Shown here: in pieces, positions 31,753-39,956 of the stretch
How the letters are laid out: every line of letters starts with the position of its first letter
Numbering within the stretch: position 1 is the stretch's first letter
Source: Methanobrevibacter sp. TMH8
GTDB lineage: Archaea; Methanobacteriota; Methanobacteria; Methanobacteriales; Methanobacteriaceae
Assembly: GCF_020148105.1 (NCBI RefSeq)
Contig: NZ_JAHLZE010000024.1
Span: 1 to 64,000 of the forward strand
Direction: 5' to 3'
DNA: 64,000 bases
Notes under the pieces: generated by a model
The model's database searches: none
Told to the model about the DNA's origin: nothing
What the model saw: only the letters and a program-made list of their open reading frames with translations
Translations under genes and position numbers: made by a program

Positions 31753-33123
31753 TTATGAATATTTTAATTCATCAAAATAATTTTTTAAATCAGCTGTTTC
31801 TTTAAAATTAAATTTTTTGTTAGATATTAATTTAATCAAAACATTTTGAACAATAAATAACAAATCAATCATATCATATTTAGATACATAAACATCTCCT
31901 TTATGTGTAATATTGCTTCGTATTACGTATAAATCTTTAATTCTCTTTTTAATATTCACACGAGTTTCATAATCTTTGCCTAGTATAAAAGCAACTCTTT
32001 CAGAAATATTTTCAACAATAGGTTCGTTTTTATCAAATATTAATATTGATTCCAATGCAATGAACAGTTTAATAACTCTTTCTCCTAATCTGAAACATTC
32101 TAAATTCTCAATTTTATCTTTTTTAGCTTCTTTTCTTGAATTTATATTATGTACATGAACATTAGAAGCTTCACCAAACCAATATATAGAATTTAAAATA
32201 TTTGATTCATATTTTGTTTTTTTTTGTTTTAATAAAATTTTGTTTAATTTATCAAACCCTCTATTCTTTAAAGATTTAATTATGTCATCATTTAAATCAA
32301 ACATAAGTGAATGACCTATAATTTCACTATTTTGTAAAATTGGTTTATCTTGATTATTTAAATAATAACCCCTATAAATCCCAATCAAAGATTCTCCTTT
32401 TAGTCCAAAAGAATAATCTTGCGAAATAAACAATTTTAAGCAGTTTAAAGCTAGATTAATTCCCTTAATAGCTTTTATTTTTGCATAATCAAGAGTTTTA
32501 GAATTATAACCTATCCCTTTAATATTAATTTCAGCAAAAGTCTTGTTTAAATTGTCTTTAAAGAATTCAAGTTCAAACCAATTATTTTGATTAATATCAT
32601 CTTTCAATTCTTCAATTTGTTCTTTTGACCAAGCTTTTTCAAGTTGTTTTACTCTATATTTTATAAAATTTTCTTTAACTTTTTCAAATTCAATATCATC
32701 AAAAGTAAATAGCTTTATATTTCCAATTTTTATATTTTCTTTTACTTTTAAATTTTCTACAGGAAATCTGAATATTAAATCTGAAATTTGATTTTTGATA
32801 TTATCTTTAAATTTTTTAATTTCTCTTTTAATAAATGGTTCTCTTTCATTTTCAGGCTGAGAAATCGCCTCAGAAATAATATCTTTAAGTTTATCATCAA
32901 TATATTCAACAGGGAAATTATCTTTCATGTATAAATCATCTTTAAATACAGCATCAGAAGCTTCTCTAAAAAGATTCAACCTTTCTTCATCAAAATAAAT
33001 ATGATTTTTTCCAAAAAATTCATATACCCATTCTTTTTCTTTAAATTCTTCAAAATCATTATAGTTGAAATTTGAAAGCTTCAATAAATTTTCAATTATT
33101 TTTTTATTATTCATTTTTATCAT
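31753..33123 (-). CDS. Apea-like HEPN-domain protein
   Basis: This 456-residue protein has a charged helical N-terminal half. A C-terminal HEPN-type domain holds FRLGERVIKLFIALESILIF and, near residue 400, YVIRSNITHKGD. The RSNITH segment is the R-x4-H catalytic motif of HEPN RNases. Such proteins act as RNA-cleaving effectors in abortive infection and toxin systems. RNase activity is therefore plausible but not shown. ATG at 33123 or 33114 could be the start. A decayed R1a element lies upstream, but 42 bases away rather than 11-13. Confidence 0.8.
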   Translation of the reverse strand: MIKMNNKKIIENLLKLSNFNYNDFEEFKEKEWVYEFFGKNHIYFDEERLNLFREASDAVFKDDLYMKDNFPVEYIDDKLKDIISEAISQPENEREPFIKREIKKFKDNIKNQISDLIFRFPVENLKVKENIKIGNIKLFTFDDIEFEKVKENFIKYRVKQLEKAWSKEQIEELKDDINQNNWFELEFFKDNLNKTFAEINIKGIGYNSKTLDYAKIKAIKGINLALNCLKLFISQDYSFGLKGESLIGIYRGYYLNNQDKPILQNSEIIGHSLMFDLNDDIIKSLKNRGFDKLNKILLKQKKTKYESNILNSIYWFGEASNVHVHNINSRKEAKKDKIENLECFRLGERVIKLFIALESILIFDKNEPIVENISERVAFILGKDYETRVNIKKRIKDLYVIRSNITHKGDVYVSKYDMIDLLFIVQNVLIKLISNKKFNFKETADLKNYFDELKYS

Positions 33124-33165
33124 TTTTAATATTTAATTTAAATATTTTAATTAGTCATTTAAAAT

Positions 33166-33245
33166 TTAAAAATCCTTTTTTTTATTTGTTAATTTGATAA
33201 ATTCCTTGTTTAACTTAATATTGTGCAATAAAGTTTTTTTATTAT
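33166..33245 (-). repeat. R1a relic upstream of the HEPN gene
   Basis: The minus strand reads LNKEFIKLTNKKKDF and then a stop at 33166, with the usual upstream TTAAACAAGGAATTTATC. It is truncated compared with the other copies. Confidence 0.65.
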
Positions 33246-33293
33246 CATTAAAATAATTTAACATAAATATCTAATGTTATTTTCTGTTGATTA

Positions 33294-34484
33294 TCATTTA
33301 TAGGGAATCCATTTACCATTTTCATCATAACTCTTAGATCCATTTATATAATCAGTATCATAATATATTGAATCAAAAGAATTTTTCATTTCTTGAGCTA
33401 ATCTCTCTAAGTTTTCAGTAGTTATAGTTGACACAGGCAATTCCAATGTATTGTTTTCAAACCCACACTTTGATTTGGATAAAAAACGATTTTTTTCAAA
33501 AATTCTAAATCCATTTAAATTAGTTAATGATAAATAAACCTCTATTGGAGTATTAATTTGTAGTTTTTTATACAATTTAACATATTTACTAATGGAAATT
33601 AAAACTTTATTTTCATAATAAGGCATATCTATATCAACAATATCATCATCTTTTTCTAATCTCAAAACAGATTCTATAATACCATTGTTATAAATTTTAA
33701 CATAATCTTCAACTTCATTATTTTCATTTTTATATGATGCTAAGTATCCATCTGAAACTCTTTTTCTATTATTAAAAAAAGTTCCCTCTAATGATTTGAA
33801 TAATTCATAATTTTTTTCAACTAATTTCATTTCTTTAGAAATATTTATATTTGATACATTAACAGGAACTAAAAATAAGATAAACTGCATAAAATTTTTA
33901 TAATTTGAATCAGAAAATAAAATATTAATTTTTTCGTCGATAAAATCTTTATTTTTTGTTTCTATATTAGTGAAATTTGAAAAAGCATTTTTTAATTCAT
34001 TCCAATTCATATGATCGCATAGATTATTATTTCTTATATAGAAATCACCTGTTGTATCAGGGTTCATTATGCGCCTTATTGGACTATTAACACTTTTAAA
34101 TATTTTAATCAAAAGTATTTTTTTGTTGTTTATATCTAAAGTTTTAATTTTTATATTTGGTAAAGGATTTGGTTCTGTGTTACTTCTAACCATAGAATTA
34201 ATAGCAGAAATTAATTCATCATAGTTAGAATATTTTAATCCATTTAAATAAGGGGTTTTATCCTTATTTTCACCCATACCTATAATTATTAATCCTCCTT
34301 CTTTATTAGAAAATGCAGAAATTTCTTTTAATAGATTTCTTTTATGATCCATATTAGTTAGTTCATAGTTTTTTTTATATTCTAAATATTCATTTTCAAT
34401 AATTTTATTTTCAACTAGTTCAAGAATATCATTTATATTAATATCATCAATATCTTTATTGAATAATTTTTTTCCTGTTAACAT
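33294..34484 (-). CDS. AlbA_2/Schlafen-type ATP-binding-domain protein
   Basis: This 396-residue protein starts with an AlbA_2 (Schlafen) domain. EYLEYKKNYEL gives the conserved Glu pair, EISAFSNKEGGLIIIGMGEN the core strand, and FYIRNNNLCDHMNW the RxG/N-like end. The C-terminal part (about 180-396) is not recognised. AlbA_2 proteins occur as regulators and as phage-defence components. I use ATG 34484 preceded by GTGAT; a TTG lies two codons upstream. An R1a mini-ORF ends 13 bases before this start. Confidence 0.82.
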   Translation of the reverse strand: MLTGKKLFNKDIDDININDILELVENKIIENEYLEYKKNYELTNMDHKRNLLKEISAFSNKEGGLIIIGMGENKDKTPYLNGLKYSNYDELISAINSMVRSNTEPNPLPNIKIKTLDINNKKILLIKIFKSVNSPIRRIMNPDTTGDFYIRNNNLCDHMNWNELKNAFSNFTNIETKNKDFIDEKINILFSDSNYKNFMQFILFLVPVNVSNINISKEMKLVEKNYELFKSLEGTFFNNRKRVSDGYLASYKNENNEVEDYVKIYNNGIIESVLRLEKDDDIVDIDMPYYENKVLISISKYVKLYKKLQINTPIEVYLSLTNLNGFRIFEKNRFLSKSKCGFENNTLELPVSTITTENLERLAQEMKNSFDSIYYDTDYINGSKSYDENGKWIPYK

Positions 34485-34497
34485 ATACAATCACTGT

Positions 34498-34590
34498 TCA
34501 TTCAACATATTCTAAAACTTCTTTTCCCTTTTTATCCGTTAATTTGATAAATTTCTTTGTTTAATTTTATTCTGTGTTAAGGAGTTATAT
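34498..34590 (-). repeat. R1a mini-ORF upstream of the AlbA_2 gene
   Basis: The minus-strand frame 34560-34498 reads TKKFIKLTDKKGKEVLEYVE and a stop. It is the clearest match to the C-terminus of the intact winged-HTH gene (LTDLGKEILKYIE). It ends 13 bases before ATG 34484 and overlaps the 3' end of the endonuclease gene by a few codons. Confidence 0.75.
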
Positions 34591-35332
34591 ATGTTTTTAT
34601 ATCTAAATTTCTTTCTTTTTTTGTAAAATCTTTAATAAATCCTATAGGATTTTTAATATGATTTCCCGGGTTATATATAAAAAACATTAATGTTTTTACT
34701 TCTGGATGTTTTGAATATTTTCCAATATCATCATTAAGTTGTTTAGTTAAAGCATTATTTCTTAATGTTGGAGATGTGATTTTAGTTTCTATAGCTATAT
34801 TTTCATCTTTTAAAAAAAAGTCTATAAAACTTCTAGTACTGCCTTGTGTAGGTACAGATTCTTCATCTATAATGTCATCAAAATATAATCTTAATAAAGG
34901 CAGTAATAAATATTGAACATCATATTCATCTTCAATTAGTAAAGGAGCTTTATTGTGAGTTCTATTTTCAAATATCTTAACTAATTCATGAAATTTGTTA
35001 AAAATATTTTCAACATCTTCAATAGGATTATGTTCAATATTTTTAATTTCTTCATCATTACCAATCATATTTTTACTGATATCTTTTGAAATGTTTTCTA
35101 GTATTTCAATTCCCCTACTTAACAAAGAATACCCATTGATACTTCTTACATCAACATCTTTTTCAAACGCTTTAACATATTGATTATCTGGCGTTAAAGT
35201 TTCATATAGATAATTTAAAGTTCTAGCTTTCCATCCTAAGAATTTAGCAGCGTTAAAATTACTTCTTTCGACCTTAATTTTATTTCCTTCATCTATTAGT
35301 TCATCTATAATGTTTTTTTCTATAGTGACCAT
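34577..35332 (-). CDS. DpnII/MboI-like PD-(D/E)XK endonuclease-domain protein
   Basis: This 251-residue protein has a C-terminal REase_DpnII-MboI-type domain. APLLIEDEYDVQYLLLPLLR is followed by SFIDFFLKDENIAIETKITS, with Asp and ExK at the catalytic positions, then the helix NDDIGKYSKHPEVKTLMFFI. The N-terminal 120 residues are helical and may be a sensor or multimerisation region. No methyltransferase is next to it, so it is not a classical restriction-modification pair. The start is ATG 35332 with AGGAGA; the frame extended to 35365 is only the translated R1a relic. Confidence 0.85.
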   Translation of the reverse strand: MVTIEKNIIDELIDEGNKIKVERSNFNAAKFLGWKARTLNYLYETLTPDNQYVKAFEKDVDVRSINGYSLLSRGIEILENISKDISKNMIGNDEEIKNIEHNPIEDVENIFNKFHELVKIFENRTHNKAPLLIEDEYDVQYLLLPLLRLYFDDIIDEESVPTQGSTRSFIDFFLKDENIAIETKITSPTLRNNALTKQLNDDIGKYSKHPEVKTLMFFIYNPGNHIKNPIGFIKDFTKKERNLDIKTYITP

Positions 35333-35343
35333 TTTAAATTCTC

Positions 35344-35391
35344 CTATTTCAAAAATTTCTTCCATTTTAGCTAATTGATAAATTCATAATG
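35344..35391 (-). repeat. R1a relic upstream of the endonuclease gene
   Basis: The minus strand reads HYEFIN, stop, LKWKKFLK, stop. The final stop (35344-35346) lies 11 bases before ATG 35332. The relic supplies the sequence around the ribosome binding site of the endonuclease. Confidence 0.65.
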
Positions 35392-35495
35392 TAATCTCAT
35401 CTAATCTTGTTTTAGTATAATGCCTATAAATAAAATTTACTTAATAGTTTTTTTGTTTTTTGTATTATTTAAAAATTTTTAAATTATTAAACTAA

Positions 35496-35756
35496 TTATT
35501 CTATATATTTTAAAATTTCTTTTCCTAAATCTGTTAAGCCATAAAGCCTACCCCTATAACTTTCTTCATTATGACAAACTACTATTCCTGCATCTTTCAA
35601 AGCTCTCAATGTCCTACTAACTTCAGATTTACTTAAACCAGTTGATTTACTAATTTCTGTAGGAATTTTTAAATTATTTGATAGGTCCCTTACTATTTTT
35701 TTCCTATGTTCAGATAGCTTAACCCACCCAATTTTTGCAGCGATTTTGGCTTCCAT
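35496..35756 (-). CDS. Winged-HTH regulator, paralog 1
   Basis: This 86-residue DNA-binding protein consists of a single winged helix. KLSEHRKKIVRDLSNNLKIP is followed by the recognition helix STGLSKSEVSRTLRALKDAG, a wing with YRGRLYGLTDLG, and the end KEILKYIE. It is about 80 percent identical by eye to the next gene upstream, so they arose by duplication. Both have the same operator arrangement in front. It heads the run of minus-strand defence genes, which suggests control of that block; this is inference. Confidence 0.88.
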   Translation of the reverse strand: MEAKIAAKIGWVKLSEHRKKIVRDLSNNLKIPTEISKSTGLSKSEVSRTLRALKDAGIVVCHNEESYRGRLYGLTDLGKEILKYIE

Positions 35757-35792
35757 GTATATTTTGTTGAATTTTTATATTAAAATGTAAAT

Positions 35793-35833
35793 TTGACATA
35801 GTAGTCCAAATATAATTGACATTATAGTTGACA
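35793..35833 (-). promoter_or_regulatory. Triple TTGACA operator before winged-HTH paralog 1
   Basis: On the plus strand TTGACA occurs at 35793, 35816 and 35828 (spacing 23 and 12). On the minus strand a TATA-like AATTATATTTGG falls between the second and first copies. The layout is repeated exactly at 36307-36347. Confidence 0.65.
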
Positions 35834-36009
35834 AATTTTTTATATATAATATACATTATAATGTACTAGTTAAGTATTTTTCTATATATGAAAAATATTG
35901 ATTTATATTATATAAAAATACAAAATATTGAAAAAATATTTATAAGAATATAAATTACAATTATTGTTAAAAAATAAAAATGATAGTAAAATAAATAATA
36001 TTTAATTAG

Positions 36010-36270
36010 CTAATGTATATATTTTATTATCTCATTTCCTTCATCAGTTAAACCATAAAGACGACCTCTATGACTGTCTTCATTATGACAAACTACTATT
36101 CCTGCATCTTTCAAAGCTCTCAATGTCCTACTAACTTCAGATTTACTTAATTCAGTTGATTTACTGATTTCTGTAGGAATTTTTAGAGTGTTTGATAGGT
36201 CTAACATTATTTTTTTCCTATGTTCAGATAGCTTAACCCATCCTATTTTTTCCGCAGTTTCAACTTCCAT
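36010..36270 (-). CDS. Winged-HTH regulator, paralog 2
   Basis: This 86-residue winged-helix protein is paralogous to 35496-35756. KLSEHRKKIMLDLSNTLKIP, STELSKSEVSRTLRALKDAG and HRGRLYGLTDEGNEIIKYIH align without gaps. I start at ATG 36270, where the paralog also starts (MEVETAEKIGWVKL versus MEAKIAAKIGWVKL). A frame continuing to 36348 runs through the operator and is not real. It probably autoregulates through the TTGACA triplet and may cross-regulate its paralog. Confidence 0.87.
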   Translation of the reverse strand: MEVETAEKIGWVKLSEHRKKIMLDLSNTLKIPTEISKSTELSKSEVSRTLRALKDAGIVVCHNEDSHRGRLYGLTDEGNEIIKYIH

Positions 36271-36306
36271 GAATATTTTTTTGAATTTTAATATTAAAAT
36301 ATAAAT

Positions 36307-36347
36307 TTGACATTGTAGTCCGAATATAATTGACATGGTAGTTGACA
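36307..36347 (-). promoter_or_regulatory. Triple TTGACA operator before winged-HTH paralog 2
   Basis: TTGACA on the plus strand lies at 36307, 36330 and 36342, the same 23 and 12 spacing as upstream of paralog 1. The sequence between (GTAGTCCGAATATAA) is also conserved. Confidence 0.65.
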
Positions 36348-36483
36348 AGTTTTATATATTATAAAATTCTATTAATTTACAAGATGAATTTTTTATAGAT
36401 ATACAAAATTAAATCAACTCCCCAATATTATAAAATAAGCTAATAAAAATAGTTTATTTTAAAATTGGATTTAAATTTTTTGT

Positions 36484-36698
36484 ATTAATAAGAAGAAAAC
36501 TACAAAAAATAGTTTTCTTCTGATTAATAATTAAAAAATCTAGCTATTTCATTAAAAATCCATGATTTGTACCAACTAATGAAAATAGCTATAAAAACAA
36601 ATGTTATTAATCAAAAAAACATACGATGAAAATTTATGCTTAGTAAAAACCACCCGAGATAATTAAAAATATCCATTTTTTTTTACTAAGCTAATTTT
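36484..36698. promoter_or_regulatory. Array of three long hairpins upstream of ALP1
   Basis: Hairpin 1 is 36484-36528: AGAAGAAAACTA with TAGTTTTCTTCT, extended by ATTAAT on both sides across one mismatch. Hairpin 2 is 36541-36591: TAGCTATTTCATTA with TAATGAAAATAGCTA and one bulged base. Hairpin 3 is 36629-36698: GCTTAGTAAAAA with TTTTTACTAAGC, plus a flanking AAAATT/AATTTT extension, around a loop containing CCACCCGAGATAA. They fill most of the divergent gap between the winged-HTH gene and ALP1. A structured leader, a small RNA or a terminator cluster is possible. Confidence 0.6.
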
Positions 36699-36741
36699 CA
36701 CAATTTTAAATAAATAAAATAAAAAGGGAGGGAAATAACCT

Positions 36742-38496
36742 ATGAAAATAAAAAAAATAACCTTAATATTATTAGCTATGCTTTTATTAATTTGTAGCTT
36801 ATCAACAATCAGTGCAGCTAACAACACAATCAGTGACACTAGTACTGGTGGTATATTACAAGGTATAACTGACACTGGAACTGGAGACACATTATACTTA
36901 AACCCTGGAACTTACAACAAAACTAACCAAGACACTAACATAGCTATTAACAAAAATATAACAATTCAAGGAAACGGACCAAAAGATACAGTAATCATTG
37001 ATGCACAAGGACTAAGCAGAATATTCGCAATAAGCAGCAATCGAAACATAATTTTCATAAATATTACATTCTTTAATGGAAAAAGTACTTTTGGAGCGGC
37101 TATTTCAGCATCTAATTCAAATAATACATTGTTGACATTTATAAATTGTTCATTCATAAACAACAGTGCTTCATCTAGTTATGGTGGGGGTATTTACTGT
37201 GAATATGCTAATTTAACCATTATAAATTCAACATTTATTAATAATACTGCAAAGGTTGGTTCTGCTATTCATTCATATGGGACTCATGATTCTTCTATTA
37301 TTAATTCTACTTTTATTAATAATTATATTCCTTTGGGTAGTTCTGGAGGAGGTACTATTAATATAATGGCTGCCAATAATTTTACTATTAGTGATTCTGT
37401 TTTTATTAACAATAGTGGAGATTCATGGGGTGGTAGTATCACTGCTATTAATACCAATAATTTAACTATAAACAATTGTAATTTTATTAATAATTCTGCT
37501 ACATATGGCGGAGCTATTGATTTAGACAGAACAAATAACACACTCATTAATAACTGTGAATTCTTTGATAACAATGCAAGTTATGGTGGAGGTATTTATG
37601 CAGAAAATGGAAATAATTTAACTATTATTTCTTCAAATTTCACTAACAATTCAGGGAATAACGGTGCTGCAATATATAATCACGTAAATAGTAATTCTAC
37701 TACTATAGAAAATAATACTATTGTGGATAATAATGGAACTGGTATACTTAACAGAGGCTATAATACTACTATTTCTGGTAATAATATTACAAATAATAAT
37801 GGTAATGGTATAACTAATACTGGTAATGCTAATATTGAGAATAATATAATTTATGGCAATATTGATAATGGCGTTAATAACGGAGGTAATGCTACCATTC
37901 GTGATAATGATATTACAAATAATGGTAATGCCCTAAATAATACTGGTTATTTAGGTGGTTCAAATAATACCAACAGACATCAAACATCTCTTTTAATGAC
38001 TACAATTATCTTATCTAACAAAGTAACAATAACAGTAACAGCTACAGATAACAAAGGTAATCCTATTATAAATAGAATAATTAATTTCTATGTTAATGGA
38101 GAACTAGTAGGAACTGCAACAACTAACAGTAATGGTATAGCACAATTCACATATACTGCAACACAATCAGGAACATATAATATTCTCGCAACTATAGATA
38201 ACTTTACAATCGAAACCAATCCAATTTTAACAGAAATCTACTCAGAATCTAATATTAGTGAAAATATTTTAATCAAAATAAACGATGAAAGAGAAATACC
38301 AACTCCTACACCAAATCCAACCCCAACTCCTAAAAAACCTAAAAATCCAGATAGTCCTAATCCAAAGAATGATCCAAACAAAACAAGTAACAAGCCAGTT
38401 GCAACAGCAGCTATGAAAGAAACCGGAATACCAATAAACTTAATACTATTAGTACTATTAAGTTGTTTAGGAATAATCATTAGGAAAAAACAATGA
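36742..38496 (+). CDS. Adhesin-like protein 1 (beta-helix, Ig-like, C-terminal anchor)
   Basis: This is a 584-residue surface protein. A signal peptide (about 1-25, ending in TISAAN) is followed by a Thr/Asn-rich right-handed beta-helix (about 30-400) with repeats such as INSTFINN and YGGGIY. An Ig-like domain (about 405-490, ITVTATDNKGNPIINRIINF) and a Pro/Thr/Lys linker come next. The tail AAMKETGIPINLILLVLL ends in RKKQ. Adhesin-like proteins of this kind are abundant in gut methanogens and are thought to bind host or bacterial surfaces. GGGAGGG lies before the start. Three hairpins precede it and a palindromic terminator follows. Confidence 0.88.
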   Translation: MKIKKITLILLAMLLLICSLSTISAANNTISDTSTGGILQGITDTGTGDTLYLNPGTYNKTNQDTNIAINKNITIQGNGPKDTVIIDAQGLSRIFAISSNRNIIFINITFFNGKSTFGAAISASNSNNTLLTFINCSFINNSASSSYGGGIYCEYANLTIINSTFINNTAKVGSAIHSYGTHDSSIINSTFINNYIPLGSSGGGTINIMAANNFTISDSVFINNSGDSWGGSITAINTNNLTINNCNFINNSATYGGAIDLDRTNNTLINNCEFFDNNASYGGGIYAENGNNLTIISSNFTNNSGNNGAAIYNHVNSNSTTIENNTIVDNNGTGILNRGYNTTISGNNITNNNGNGITNTGNANIENNIIYGNIDNGVNNGGNATIRDNDITNNGNALNNTGYLGGSNNTNRHQTSLLMTTIILSNKVTITVTATDNKGNPIINRIINFYVNGELVGTATTNSNGIAQFTYTATQSGTYNILATIDNFTIETNPILTEIYSESNISENILIKINDEREIPTPTPNPTPTPKKPKNPDSPNPKNDPNKTSNKPVATAAMKETGIPINLILLVLLSCLGIIIRKKQ

Positions 38497-38512
38497 AAAA
38501 ACATTTTTAAAA

Positions 38513-38550
38513 AGGATAAATAATTATTTATCCTCATTTTCTTTTTTAAT
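38513..38550 (+). terminator. ALP1 terminator
   Basis: The perfect palindrome GGATAAATAATTATTTATCC is followed by CATTTTCTTTTTT. The same sequence follows ALP3. Confidence 0.8.
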
Positions 38551-38590
38551 ATAATCTATAATTTAATTTTAAAATTTGTATTTAATTAAA

Positions 38591-39836
38591 CAATGTGTCT
38601 GATTTATGTGAAATCAACAATCCTTTTAATTTCTTTAATCTTTCTATAACCTGTGCTAATCATCATTCCTATTAAAAGTACATTTAGATAAACGTGGTTA
38701 TAGACAGATATAATTGTATATGCATGTATATTCTTTAATTTAAGTTTTTCTTTCATAAATTTAAAAAATTCCTCTATTTTCCATCTAATTCTTCTGTAAT
38801 CTTCCCATTTAACTAGTGAATCAAATAGTTTTTGCTTTAAATCGTTGTAAATTTTAATTTCCCCATTATTATCTTCATAATAATCAATAGGATTCTGTAT
38901 TCTTTCAAATAAATTTATTAATGATGGTTTTTTCTTTGGAAAGAGTAAAGTAACAATATTATATTTGTTAATTCCTATTAAATAATTTTTTAAGCTTTGA
39001 AATCCCCTATCACATAATATTAATTACCATTTTTTAATATTTTTCGTCTTTTCAGTTCATTAAGCATATCATCAAATAATGTAGTGTCGTGGGGTGCTCC
39101 TGGATGTATTAATATTGTTAATGGTTTGCAAATCTTTTTATCTATAGCTAATGTCATTTTAAATACTGCATAATGTCCATTATTTGTAGAATAGACTCTT
39201 TTATAGTCTTTTGTAAGTAATTTTTGCTTTGATAAATATTTTCCACCAAATTTTAAATCCAGAGTAATTGAAGTTGAATCAAGGATCATCGTGTCAATTC
39301 TTTTTATTTCTTTAAAATTCATTTTATTCAATGTTTTTAAAGCTAATTCAAGATATTTACATTCATCATAACGATGATAAATCTTTCTTATCTGTTTTAG
39401 AGAGAGTATCTCATCAATATCTAAAAATTTTTTAAGCTTAGGACGACTTATTATTTTATTATAGACGTAGTTTAGATCTAATTGGTAGAATATGCTTAAT
39501 AAAATAATTTTAAGGATTATTTGATGATTTTTAATATTATTTAGTCCATTTCGAGCTAGTTCTTGTTGAAAAGTTCTAGAATCGATAACTTTAAGTATTT
39601 TGGAAAACAAATTCCATACTTGGTCTTTTTTATCGGGATTTAAAGGAATTTTCATGTTTTGTCACAAAAATATATTTAAATTCCATTTTATTTTAAATTT
39701 TCCAATTTAAAAGATCTAAATTTAAATTTTACAAAATTATAAGACGTATTTTTAAAAACACACATGGATTAATGCATATTTTATATGAAACAAAGATTCT
39801 GCTTCCATGAGATTTTCATGAAAATCAGACACCTTG
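38591..39836 (-). mobile_element. IS4-like insertion sequence, inactive
   Basis: The element is bounded by inverted repeats CAATGTGTCTGATTT (38591-38605) and AAATCAGACACCTTG (39822-39836), which match at 14 of 15 bases. It encloses one transposase gene broken by a frameshift. No obvious target duplication is seen. It sits between ALP1 and ALP2. Confidence 0.75.
38604..39655 (-). pseudogene. DDE transposase (IS4-like), frameshifted
   Basis: The first frame (39655-39020) starts MKIPLNPDKKDQVWNLFSKI and contains the first catalytic Asp in RIDTMILDSTSITLDL. It then stops just after KRRKILKNGN. A one-base shift near 39018 restores a second frame beginning LILCDRGFQSLKNYLIG (second Asp). That frame continues through RRIRWKIEEFFKFMKEKLKL (the R-E-K catalytic Glu region) to a stop at 38604. 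The complete protein would be about 350 residues. The element is therefore probably immobile unless frameshifting occurs. Confidence 0.82.
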
Positions 39837-39956
39837 CTTTGTAAACAATTTTATATTATAAAAACAATATATTGTATTATACAATTATTTGAAGAAATAT
39901 TAATATTTAATATATAATTCCATAATTAGTATATATAAAGAAAGGGGGGTGAAAAT

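Noticed and set aside
34577-35332. Classical restriction-modification system
   Set aside because: No DNA methyltransferase gene is present anywhere in the window, so the endonuclease-like gene is treated as a stand-alone effector.
34577-35365. Endonuclease start at 35365
   Set aside because: The extra codons are the R1a relic read in another frame, and AGGAGA lies seven bases before ATG 35332.
36270-36348. 26-codon N-terminal extension of the second winged-HTH protein
   Set aside because: It runs through the TTGACA operator, and the paralog starts at the position equivalent to 36270.
38591-39836. Functional insertion sequence
   Set aside because: The transposase needs a one-base correction near 39018 to be complete.
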